A DNA stretch of 64,000 bases from Rhizobium sp. P38BS-XIX (lineage in GTDB: Bacteria; Pseudomonadota; Alphaproteobacteria; Rhizobiales; Rhizobiaceae): assembly GCF_012641435.1 (NCBI RefSeq), contig NZ_JABAIJ010000001.1, positions 1,240,001 to 1,304,000 of the forward strand, written 5' to 3'. The notes below the pieces were generated by a model. That model saw only the letters and a list, made by a program, of their open reading frames with translations. It ran no database searches and had not been told where the DNA came from. The stretch's first letter is position 1. Every line of letters begins with the position of its first letter. Below are positions 27,657 to 36,274 of the stretch, piece by piece. The position numbers were made by a program, and so were the translations under genes.

Positions 27657-27891
27657 TTACGACATAATCGTCGCTTCAAGATTCTTATGGTTTGCCAGTT
27701 CCGACACGCTGGACAAATCACGGGCATTCAAACAAATTTTTAAAGCCGGTAATCTCAAAGGATAGCGCGCTTTTCCGCTAGTGCCGATATGCTTTTCATG
27801 CCGCGTCGCTTTTTGGCATGTGCGGCGTCGTGGCGAGCGCAGTCCGGAGATAGGCTGGCGTGCATTCTTTGCGTGAAGAGGAGATTTGTGT

Positions 27892-28194
27892 ATGGCCGAT
27901 CGCATTGTCGTCTACTGGCGGGATATCCCGGCCCAGGTCATCATCAAGAAGGGTAGGCAGACGGCAAAACGCGAGCTCTCGCTGCGCTTTACCGAAGCGA
28001 TCGACATGTGTGCCATGCGCACCGGCGCCGCCGAAACCGACGACTATCTTGCCGAGTGGCGCAAGGCCGACCCCGTGCCGGTTTCCGATGATCTTGAGGC
28101 CGAGGCGGATAAAGCGGCAAGCGAGCTCGAAAGCGCCTATGATCGCGAGCGGTTGGTGGCATTGGTCAAGGCCGGAGGCCGCGACAATGGCTGA
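27892..28194 (+). CDS. PF13769 'virulence factor' small protein
   Basis: A 100-residue protein beginning MADRIVVYWRDIPAQV, with a central TEAIDMCAMRTGA and an acidic helical C-terminus. It matches the small family named 'virulence factor' in Pfam, a name that says little about its function. GAGGAG lies 10 bases before the ATG. It overlaps the next gene by 8 bases and so belongs to the corrinoid/C1 operon. A role in methyl transfer or complex assembly is inference from position only. Confidence 0.75.
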   Translation: MADRIVVYWRDIPAQVIIKKGRQTAKRELSLRFTEAIDMCAMRTGAAETDDYLAEWRKADPVPVSDDLEAEADKAASELESAYDRERLVALVKAGGRDNG

Positions 28195-28765
28195 TGCCGC
28201 CCCAAAGCCGGGCAATGCCGGCGCAGCGGCGAAAGCCGCCAGCGGCGCCTATACGCCGGCCGGCGTCTCCCCCAACCGACGCGCGCGCCGCAAATATACG
28301 ATCCGCCTGTGGGCCGTTCGTCATTCACGTTTCTTCGAGTGGTTCTATCGTCGCTTCGCCGATGCCTTCCTGCTGCTTCATCCGCTATGGAAGTCGATCG
28401 GCTACGACCGTGTGGAGCGCCCGATCACCTTTATCGAACGCAATGTGAAGGGCTTCCTCTTCGATTGCCGCATGTGCGGCCAGTGCGCGCTATCGTCGAC
28501 GGGCATGTCCTGTCCGATGAACTGTCCCAAGCAGCTGCGCAACGGCCCCTGCGGCGGTGTGCGCGCCAATGGCAATTGCGAGGTGGAGCCCGATATGCCC
28601 TGCGTCTGGGTGCAGGCCTGGAACGGTTCGCGAAACATGAGCGAGGGCGATGCGATTTTGAAGGTGCAGAAGCCTGTAAACCAGTCGCTGCGCGAAACCT
28701 CGTCGTGGCTTCGCGTCACGGCGGAAGCAGCTGCGGCCCGCGACGCCGCAAAAAAGGAAGCCTGA
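28187..28765 (+). CDS. MTHFR C-terminal-type zinc/Fe-S Cys protein (PF12225)
   Basis: A 192-residue protein whose central block FDCRMCGQCALSSTGMSC, then CPKQLRNGPCGG and GNCEVEPDMPCVW, holds nine or so Cys in the MTHFR_C arrangement. In acetogens and methylotrophs such proteins partner MetF and hold Fe-S clusters or zinc. The N-terminus is a low-complexity Ala/Gly/Pro stretch ending PNRRARRKY. It overlaps the preceding gene by 8 bases and ends 4 bases before the metF-like gene, so the two products very probably form a complex. Confidence 0.85.
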   Translation: MADAAPKPGNAGAAAKAASGAYTPAGVSPNRRARRKYTIRLWAVRHSRFFEWFYRRFADAFLLLHPLWKSIGYDRVERPITFIERNVKGFLFDCRMCGQCALSSTGMSCPMNCPKQLRNGPCGGVRANGNCEVEPDMPCVWVQAWNGSRNMSEGDAILKVQKPVNQSLRETSSWLRVTAEAAAARDAAKKEA

Positions 28766-28769
28766 CCAG

Positions 28770-29876
28770 ATGTCGCAAATCGATGAAAATCCCCTTGGCG
28801 TCCATCTGCCGCTCGATCCCCTGCCCGGTCACTATTCGTTGGGACGGCTGGAGCGCGTACTTCGTCGCGGCGAATTCGCAGTCACGGCCGAGCTCAACCC
28901 GCCCGACAGCGCCAATGCCGAAGACGTCTACGAGCGCGCCGCCATTTTCGAAGGCTGGGTCGATGGCATCAACGCGGTCGATGCCTCCGGCGCAAATTGC
29001 CATATGTCCTCGGTCGGCATCTGTGCCCTTCTGACGCGCATGGGCTATGCGCCCATCATGCAGATCGCCTGTCGCGACAAAAACCGCATCGCCATTCAGG
29101 GCGACGTGCTGGGTGCTGCCGCCATGGGCGTGTGCAACATCATGTGCCTGACCGGTGACGGCGTGCAGGCGGGCGATCAGCCGGGCGCCAAGCCGGTCTT
29201 CGATCTCGATTGCATGTCCCTGCTTGAAACCGTGCGCGTCATGCGCGACAACGCCAAATTTCTGTCCGGCCGCAAGCTGACATCGCCGCCGAAGGTCTTT
29301 CTGGGCGCTGCCATCAACCCCTTCGCTCCGCCTTACGATTTTCGGCCCTACCGGCTGGCAAAGAAGATCGAGGCCGGCGCACAGTTCGTCCAGAGCCAGT
29401 ATTGCTACGACGTGCCGATGTTCCGCGAATACATGAAGAAGGTGCGCGACCTCGGCCTCACCGAAAAATGCTTCATTCTCGTCGGTGTCGGCCCGCTCGC
29501 CTCGGCAAAAACCGCCCGCTGGATGCGCTCCAATGTGCCCGGCGTCCATATTCCCGATGAGGTCATCAAGCGCATCGAAGGCGCACAGGACCAGAAGAAA
29601 GAAGGCAAGCAGCTCTGCATCGACATCATCAACGAGGTGAAAGAGATCGAGGGTGTTTCCGGCGTTCACGTCATGGCCTACCGGCAGGAAGAATACGTCG
29701 CCGAGATGGTCCATGATTCCGGCGTGCTGAAAGGCCGTCAGCCATGGAAGCGCGAGTCAAGCCGTACCGATGCCCTAGTCGCCGAACGGCTGCACCAGAT
29801 CAGCGAAGGCAGGGAAGAAAATCAGCAGGCAATGGCCGAGCTCGCAGCGCACCACACGCCGCAGCAGACACATTGA
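28770..29876 (+). CDS. Methylenetetrahydrofolate reductase, MetF family
   Basis: A 368-residue MetF-family TIM barrel that interconverts 5-methyl- and 5,10-methylene-tetrahydrofolate. Seen are TAELNPPDS (the active-site Glu region), GICALLTRMGYAPIMQIACRDKNR, LTGDGVQAGDQPGAKPVFD, AINPFAPPY and GAQFVQSQYCYDV. It is longer than E. coli MetF (about 296 residues) through a C-terminal helical extension. Placed with corrinoid enzymes, it may run in the oxidative direction, returning amine-derived methyl groups to the C1 pool. It is distinct from a biosynthetic metF, which would normally lie elsewhere. Confidence 0.88.
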   Translation: MSQIDENPLGVHLPLDPLPGHYSLGRLERVLRRGEFAVTAELNPPDSANAEDVYERAAIFEGWVDGINAVDASGANCHMSSVGICALLTRMGYAPIMQIACRDKNRIAIQGDVLGAAAMGVCNIMCLTGDGVQAGDQPGAKPVFDLDCMSLLETVRVMRDNAKFLSGRKLTSPPKVFLGAAINPFAPPYDFRPYRLAKKIEAGAQFVQSQYCYDVPMFREYMKKVRDLGLTEKCFILVGVGPLASAKTARWMRSNVPGVHIPDEVIKRIEGAQDQKKEGKQLCIDIINEVKEIEGVSGVHVMAYRQEEYVAEMVHDSGVLKGRQPWKRESSRTDALVAERLHQISEGREENQQAMAELAAHHTPQQTH

Positions 29877-29980
29877 TTTCGATAGATCGCAGTCGATCCC
29901 GGTAGAGGAGCCGGCCGGCTTGTAACCCAAATCATCGCACGATAGACCAACTATCGGGCCAACTGACCAGAGGATCAGAT

Positions 29981-30943
<963 letters not shown>

Positions 30944-30945
30944 CG

Positions 30946-31299
30946 ATGACCTATCCGAGCCGCCGGCTTTCCAACGACCTCGCCACCCTATGGATCGAGG
31001 CCCCCATGGTGATCGGCATGCGCCTGTCGCAGATGTGGATGACGGCCATGACCGGCGGCCAAGTGAACACTGCCGAATTCAACCGGATGATCACCGAGAA
31101 GATGGCGGCAGCCAGTGAAAGCGTCATCGCCGCCAACATGGCGATGGCTGAACAGAATATAGCGGCAATGACAGCAATCGCGACGGGGAAGAAGACCTCG
31201 ACGCAACGGGCGGCCGACTCGATCGCCCGCGCTGCCGTCAAACCATATAGCAAGCGCGTTCGCTCGAACGTGCGCCGCCTTAGCAAACAGAAAGACTGA
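30946..31299 (+). CDS. Small helical protein of the corrinoid operon, 117 residues
   Basis: I do not recognise a named family. The protein is predicted to be mostly alpha-helical. A Met/Trp-rich middle (MVIGMRLSQMWMTAMTGG) and an Ala-rich helix (AAASESVIAANMAMAEQNIAAM cut here to SESVIAANMAMAEQN) recall phasin-like helical bundles. The C-terminus is basic (SKRVRSNVRRLSKQKD). AAGGAG stands before the ATG at 30946, with 2 bases between it and the upstream gene and 3 bases between it and the RamA-like gene. Tight packing makes it a genuine part of the operon, perhaps a scaffold. Confidence 0.7.
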   Translation: MTYPSRRLSNDLATLWIEAPMVIGMRLSQMWMTAMTGGQVNTAEFNRMITEKMAAASESVIAANMAMAEQNIAAMTAIATGKKTSTQRAADSIARAAVKPYSKRVRSNVRRLSKQKD

Positions 31300-31302
31300 T
31301 CC

Positions 31303-33345
31303 GTGGCCGAAGCCAGCGACAGCGCGAATCCCCTCGTCCTTTTCATGCCTTCCGGCAAGCGCGGCCACTTTCCGGTGGGCACGCCGGTGCTGGAGGCTGC
31401 TCGCAAGCTGGGCGTCTACGTCGAGAGCGTCTGCGGCGGTCGAGCGACCTGTGGCCGCTGTCAGGTCTCGGTTCAGGAAGGCAACTTCGCCAAACACAAG
31501 ATCGTATCGGCCAATGATCACCTGTCGCCGATCGGACCAAAGGAAAAGCGCTACGCCGAGGTACGCGACCTGCCAGAGGGCCGCCGCCTCTCCTGTTCGG
31601 CGTTGATCCAGGGCGATCTCGTTATCGACGTGCCGCAGGATACCGTCATCAACGCGCAGGTGGTGCGCAAGGCGGCAGACGAACGCATCATTGCCCGCGA
31701 TCCGGCCGTGCACATGTGCTACGTCGAGGTCGAGGAACCCGACATGCACAAGCCGCTCGGCGATCTCGACCGTCTGAAGGCGGCAATCGCGGCGGATTGG
31801 AAATACGACAATCTCGAAGTGGATTTTAACCTTATCCCGCAGGTGCAATCGATCCTGCGCAAAGGCGAGTGGAAGGTGACCGCCGCCATCCATCGCGATC
31901 AGGAGAGCGAACGTCCTCGCCTCATCGCGCTTTATCCAGGCTTGAAGAACGAAGCCTATGGCATTGCCTGCGATATCGGTTCGACGACCATCGCCATGCA
32001 TCTGTCGTCGCTGCTTTCGGGGCGAACCGTCGCGTCGGCCGGTGCTTCGAACCCGCAGATCCGCTTCGGCGAAGACCTGATGAGCCGCGTCTCCTATGTG
32101 ATGATGAACCCGGATGGACGCGAGGCGATGACCAATGCGGTCCGCGAAGCTCTGAACGGCCTGATCGACAAAGTGTGCGCCGATGGCGGCGTGTCGCGTG
32201 AGGATATTCTGAACGCCGTCTTCGTCGGCAACCCGATCATGCACCACCTCTTCCTCGGCATCGATCCGACCGAACTTGGCGGCGCACCTTTCGCGCTTGC
32301 CGTATCCGGTGCTGTGCATTTGAAGTCGGCTGAAATCGGTCTGCCGATGAATGCCGGAACCCGCATCTACATGCTGCCCTGCATCGCAGGTCATGTCGGC
32401 GCCGATGCGGCCGCAGCGACGCTCGCCGAGGGACCGCATCGCCAGGATGAGATGATGCTGCTGGTCGATATCGGCACCAATGCCGAAATCGTGCTCGGCA
32501 ACCGCCAGCGCGTGGTCGCCGCCTCCTCGCCGACCGGCCCGGCTTTCGAGGGCGCCGAGATTTCCAGCGGCCAGCGTGCCGCACCCGGCGCGATCGAACG
32601 GGTGCGCATAGACCCCGTCACGCTGGAGCCGCGCTACCGCGTCATCGGCATCGAGCCATGGTCTGACGAACCCGGCTTCGAGGAAGCCGCTGCCAAGATC
32701 GGCGTAACAGGCATCTGCGGCTCCGCGATCATCGAGGTTGTGGCCGAAATGTTCCTGAGCGGCATGATCTCGGAGGACGGGGTGGTCGATGGCGCGATGG
32801 GTGCCCGCTCGCCCCGTATTTTGCAGAACGGGCGCACCTACTCCTACCTGCTGCGAGACGGCGAACCACGCATCACGGTGACGCAGAACGACATCCGCGC
32901 CATCCAGCTCGCCAAGGCCGCGCTTTATGCCGGCGTGAAGCTGCTGATGGACAAGCAGGGCATCCACCATGTCGACCGCATCGGCCTTGCCGGCGCCTTC
33001 GGCACGTTCATCGATCCCAAATATGCAATGGTGCTCGGCCTCATCCCGGACTGCTCGCTGGAGCACGTCAAGGCCGTCGGCAATGCCGCTGGCACCGGCG
33101 CGCGCATGGCGCTGCTCAATCGCGGGCATCGCCGCGAGATCGAGGAAACCGTCAGGAAAATCGAGAAGATAGAGACGGCGCTTGAATCAAAGTTTCAAGA
33201 GCATTTCGTCTACGCCATGGCCATGCCCAACAAGGTGGACAGCTTTCCGGAACTTTCGAAGGTGGTCACGCTGCCCGAACGCAAGCAGCCTTCGGACGAT
33301 GGCGGAGAAGGTGGCGGCCGTAGGCGGCGTCGCAGCCGCGAGTAA
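31303..33345 (+). CDS. RamA-like corrinoid activation ATPase (2Fe-2S plus ASKHA domain)
   Basis: A 680-residue reductive activator that returns inactive Co(II) corrinoid to Co(I) using ATP. An N-terminal 2Fe-2S domain has Cys44, 50 and 53 (VCGGRATCGRCQV) and a fourth Cys in RLSCSAL. A linker region follows, then the DUF4445/ASKHA actin-like ATPase domain (YGIACDIGSTTIAMHL, MLLVDIGTNAEIVLG, GLAGAFGTFIDP). The C-terminus is GGEGGGRRRRRSRE. The start is GTG at 31303. A GGCCGCG/CGCGGCC hairpin at 33355-33373 separates it from the convergent LysR gene. Confidence 0.92.
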   Translation: MAEASDSANPLVLFMPSGKRGHFPVGTPVLEAARKLGVYVESVCGGRATCGRCQVSVQEGNFAKHKIVSANDHLSPIGPKEKRYAEVRDLPEGRRLSCSALIQGDLVIDVPQDTVINAQVVRKAADERIIARDPAVHMCYVEVEEPDMHKPLGDLDRLKAAIAADWKYDNLEVDFNLIPQVQSILRKGEWKVTAAIHRDQESERPRLIALYPGLKNEAYGIACDIGSTTIAMHLSSLLSGRTVASAGASNPQIRFGEDLMSRVSYVMMNPDGREAMTNAVREALNGLIDKVCADGGVSREDILNAVFVGNPIMHHLFLGIDPTELGGAPFALAVSGAVHLKSAEIGLPMNAGTRIYMLPCIAGHVGADAAAATLAEGPHRQDEMMLLVDIGTNAEIVLGNRQRVVAASSPTGPAFEGAEISSGQRAAPGAIERVRIDPVTLEPRYRVIGIEPWSDEPGFEEAAAKIGVTGICGSAIIEVVAEMFLSGMISEDGVVDGAMGARSPRILQNGRTYSYLLRDGEPRITVTQNDIRAIQLAKAALYAGVKLLMDKQGIHHVDRIGLAGAFGTFIDPKYAMVLGLIPDCSLEHVKAVGNAAGTGARMALLNRGHRREIEETVRKIEKIETALESKFQEHFVYAMAMPNKVDSFPELSKVVTLPERKQPSDDGGEGGGRRRRRSRE

Positions 33346-33363
33346 AAGACAGACGGCCGCGAA

Positions 33364-34263
33364 CTACGCGGCCATCTTGCGTCCGATCTCAACGAAGGCC
33401 TGACGAATGCTGTCGGCCACGGCCTTCATCGGCCCCGTCATCTGTGACGCCGTCAGCAGGCGAATGTCGAAAGAGGTGAGCTCCGGGAGGCCCTCGTTCG
33501 GGCCAAGGATCTCCATATCTTCCGTTACATAGGATCGCGGGAACGGCGCAATCGCCAGATCGGAAACGACGGCCGCGCGTTGCGCCATTGTGTGAGCGCT
33601 GAGGTAGGAGACACGGTAGGGTCGCTTTTGCCGCTCCAATTGCGCCATAGCCTCCGAACGCCAGATGCAGCCCTCCTCCCAGATGGAGATCGGCAACGGA
33701 TCGCGGCGATAGGCCGTGCCGCACTTGGCGCCAGCCCAGACAAGGCGTTCGGTATAGATCACCTCACCTTCCGTCGGGAAAGGCCGCGTGGCGCAGTTGA
33801 TGAGCGCCAGATCGAGCCGCTGCTCCTCAATGCGCTTCTTCAGTTGGATGCTCATATCGACCGTTACGTCGACCATGATGCCCGGATAGCTTTCGGAAAA
33901 GCTCTTCAAGATGCTCGGCAGCAGCCGTTCGCCAATATCGTCAGGCGCTCCAAGCCGCACCACGCCGCTGAGTTCCGGCATGATGAACCGTGATACGGCC
34001 TCGTTGGACAGTGCCAGAATGTTACGCGCATAGGAGAGCAGCATCTCTCCGTGCTGCGTCAGGCTCACCGAGCGCGCGTCCCGCAGGAAAAGCGTCACGC
34101 CAAGTTGCTCTTCGAGTTTCTTGATCTGCATCGAAACGGCTGACGGCGTGCGGAAAACAGCATCGGCGGCGGTGGAAAAATTACCGGTTTCGGCAATGGC
34201 CACAAAGGTCCGCAGAACTTCATTGTCAAGCAACGGTATGGGCCGGCGGAACGGTACGGTCAT
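33364..34263 (-). CDS. LysR-type regulator
   Basis: A 299-residue LysR-family protein. The N-terminal winged helix-turn-helix reads LRTFVAIAETGNFSTAADAVFRTPSAVSMQIKKLE in short (key part FSTAADAVFRTPSAVS); a periplasmic-binding-type effector domain follows (LSGVVRLGAPDDIGERLLPSIL). The ATG at 34263 is chosen because AAGGTG precedes it. Further upstream codons are open but unlikely. It is divergent from the 81-residue ORF at 34384 and convergent with the corrinoid operon. Targets probably include the divergent gene; control of the corrinoid module is possible but not shown. Confidence 0.85.
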   Translation of the reverse strand: MTVPFRRPIPLLDNEVLRTFVAIAETGNFSTAADAVFRTPSAVSMQIKKLEEQLGVTLFLRDARSVSLTQHGEMLLSYARNILALSNEAVSRFIMPELSGVVRLGAPDDIGERLLPSILKSFSESYPGIMVDVTVDMSIQLKKRIEEQRLDLALINCATRPFPTEGEVIYTERLVWAGAKCGTAYRRDPLPISIWEEGCIWRSEAMAQLERQKRPYRVSYLSAHTMAQRAAVVSDLAIAPFPRSYVTEDMEILGPNEGLPELTSFDIRLLTASQMTGPMKAVADSIRQAFVEIGRKMAA

Positions 34264-34383
34264 ATCGACACCTTCAATTTTTCTGAATTTAAGCACCATA
34301 TCATTTCATTTGTCTGAATGTCAACGAAGCGCCATATTAGCTCCACTGAAAATGATACACGCCGCCGAAAAGGAGCAAACACC

Positions 34384-34629
34384 ATGGCTGGCACGGCAAT
34401 GAATGAAACCGCTCGCTTCCTGACACTCATGCACGACCGCAGGATCCAAAAGACTGCACAGCATACGCTTGACGAGATCGTGGCGCGCTTCCCCGCGCAT
34501 CTGATCGACGACGTCAACGCGCGGGGCCTGCCGCCGGATCGGACCCTGTCTGCTATTGAACGCAAGCCCGCCAATACGCAATCGTTCAAAAATACTAATA
34601 GTAGGCATAAGATCTATTCGCTTGATTGA
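34384..34629 (+). CDS. Small hypothetical protein, 81 residues, divergent from LysR
   Basis: AAGGAG lies 9 bases before the ATG at 34384. The product begins MAGTAMNETARFLTLMHDRR, is mostly helical and polar, and has no membrane segment. I do not recognise the family. Divergence from the LysR gene across 120 bases makes it the likeliest direct target. A hairpin (34653-34680) follows the stop. Confidence 0.55.
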   Translation: MAGTAMNETARFLTLMHDRRIQKTAQHTLDEIVARFPAHLIDDVNARGLPPDRTLSAIERKPANTQSFKNTNSRHKIYSLD

Positions 34630-34652
34630 TGAATGCGCCGCATTCATATTAT

Positions 34653-34680
34653 CACTCAAGGGTCGCGACCTTTTTGAGTG
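34653..34680 (+). other. Inverted repeat between two small genes
   Basis: CACTCAA and TTGAGTG flank a second palindrome, GGTCGCGACC, giving a stem about 24 bases before the ATG of the DUF1127 gene. It may end the upstream transcript, since a short T run lies within it, or form a leader structure for the DUF1127 message. Confidence 0.45.
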
Positions 34681-34704
34681 TTAAGCACCGAAAGGAACCT
34701 GAAC

Positions 34705-34911
34705 ATGACGACGATATCAATAAGACACACTGTAGGGACGCGGAATCCGCTTCCGTCAGGCAGCAGTTATGTGCCTTTTCTTTCCCGTATCGCGCACAAT
34801 TGGCAGCAGTGGCGTTCGCTTCGCGAGCTTGAATCCCTTTCAGACGATGTCCGCAAGGACATGGGTTGGCCGGCCGCGGATGAAACCAAGAATTCGAAAG
34901 CCATGCGATGA
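34705..34911 (+). CDS. DUF1127 small protein
   Basis: A 68-residue protein ending in the DUF1127 motif: WQQWRSLRELESLSDDVRKDMGW, with the Arg-rich helix and conserved GW. AAAGGAACC stands before the ATG at 34705. In alphaproteobacteria, members of this family (for example CcaF1 of Rhodobacter) bind RNA or affect RNA turnover and stress responses. A terminator follows directly. Confidence 0.8.
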   Translation: MTTISIRHTVGTRNPLPSGSSYVPFLSRIAHNWQQWRSLRELESLSDDVRKDMGWPAADETKNSKAMR

Positions 34912-34934
34912 TCGACCAGAATGGTAATTTCTAA

Positions 34935-34968
34935 GGGCGACGCTCAACCCCGACGAGTGTCGCCTTTT
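34935..34968 (+). terminator. Rho-independent terminator after the DUF1127 gene
   Basis: GGCGACGCTC pairs with GAGTGTCGCC (one mismatch pair) around a 9-base loop and is followed by TTTT. Confidence 0.75.
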
Positions 34969-35199
34969 GAACATTTTTGCATCTGAACGCGCATTCCAGA
35001 TTAAACTTGAGATTTACCCACTTCTATATTTGACGACCCCGGCAGATTGCTTGCCATCCCTCCCCATTCCTCTTGCAATGCAGCATTTATCGCCAACGAC
35101 GCAAATATCACTTTGCGGCCGCGATTATCCATGCCAATGTCGCTAACAGACCATCGAGCCGACGTATTTGACGCAAGGAATACGGAATGGTCCTGGAGC

Positions 35200-36234
35200 A
35201 TGGATTTTCACGATATGAGCAAGACTCCGATTAAGACGCGTTCCCTGGTTTTCTTCCTCGTTCCGCATTTCACCATGCTGCCATTTTCCGCGGCAATCGA
35301 AACGCTGCGAATTGCCAATCGCATGCTTGGTTATCCCGCCTATACATGGCGGCTCGCCTCCACGGATGGCCAGAAGGTCTATTCTTCCAGCGGCATCGGG
35401 CTTGAAGTCAATTCTTCCCTCGCCGACGAGCGTCGCTTCCTCGGCGGCGAGAACCGCCCCAACATGGTGCTGGTCTGTTCCGGCATCTATGTCGAAGAGT
35501 TTCACAACAAATCGGTCAATGCCTGGCTGCGCGAAACCTACAATCGCGGCGTTGCCGTCGGAAGCCTCTGTACGGGCGCCCATGTACTGGCGCAGGCCGG
35601 CCTGCTGAACGGCAAGCGCTGCGCCATTCACTGGGAAAACCTGCCGGGCTTTTCGGAAACCTTCCCTCAGGCCGAAGTCTATGCCGATCTCTATGAGGTC
35701 GACAGCAACCTCTACACTTGTGCCGGCGGCACCGCATCGCTCGACATGATGCTGAACCTCATCGGTCAGGATTTTGGCGAAAACCTCGTCAACCGGGTCT
35801 GCGAGCAACAGCTGACCGATCGCGTGCGCAGCCCGCACGACCGCCAGCGTCTGCCGTTGCGCGCGCGTCTCGGCGTGCAGAACGCCAAGGTTCTTTCGAT
35901 CATCGAGCTGATGGAAAGCAATCTCGCCGAGCCGCTGTCGCTTCTGGAAATCGCAGACGATGCCGGCCTGTCGCGCCGCCAGATCGAACGCCTGTTCCGG
36001 CAGGAAATGGGTCGCTCCCCGGCGCGCTACTACCTCGAAATCCGGTTGGATCGCGCCCGGCACCTGCTGGTGCAGTCGTCCATGCCCGTGGTCGAAGTGG
36101 CTGTCGCCTGCGGCTTCGTATCCGCCTCGCACTTTTCCAAGTGTTATCGCGAACTCTACAACCGCTCGCCCCAGCAGGAGCGCGCTGAGCGCAAGCTGAC
36201 CATGTCGACGAACCGCACCGGCATCGTCGTCTGA
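35200..36234 (+). CDS. GlxA-family AraC regulator (DJ-1/PfpI-like domain plus HTH), GbdR-type
   Basis: A 344-residue regulator. Residues ~15-185 form a DJ-1/PfpI-like sensor (LVFFLVPHFTMLPFSAAIETLR, VGSLCTGAHVLAQAGLLNGKRCAIHWE). The C-terminal ~100 residues form the AraC double helix-turn-helix (LLEIADDAGLSRRQIERLFRQEMG, ACGFVSASHFSKCYRELY). This arrangement is that of GbdR and CdhR, which control betaine and carnitine catabolism in Pseudomonas. Given the betaine and MttB-like genes nearby, a quaternary-amine effector is plausible. ATG 35200 is chosen; ATG 35215 or an upstream frame to 35047 are alternatives. Confidence 0.85.
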   Translation: MDFHDMSKTPIKTRSLVFFLVPHFTMLPFSAAIETLRIANRMLGYPAYTWRLASTDGQKVYSSSGIGLEVNSSLADERRFLGGENRPNMVLVCSGIYVEEFHNKSVNAWLRETYNRGVAVGSLCTGAHVLAQAGLLNGKRCAIHWENLPGFSETFPQAEVYADLYEVDSNLYTCAGGTASLDMMLNLIGQDFGENLVNRVCEQQLTDRVRSPHDRQRLPLRARLGVQNAKVLSIIELMESNLAEPLSLLEIADDAGLSRRQIERLFRQEMGRSPARYYLEIRLDRARHLLVQSSMPVVEVAVACGFVSASHFSKCYRELYNRSPQQERAERKLTMSTNRTGIVV

Positions 36235-36274
36235 TCAGTTCAGCTGATAAGAACAGGCGAATTTTGCAGGCGGC

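Noticed and set aside
30988..33129. 713-codon open frame on the minus strand across the RamA-like gene
   Set aside because: It is antisense to a gene with clear ferredoxin and ASKHA motifs; its His/Asp/Arg-rich composition is the mirror of high-GC codon use.
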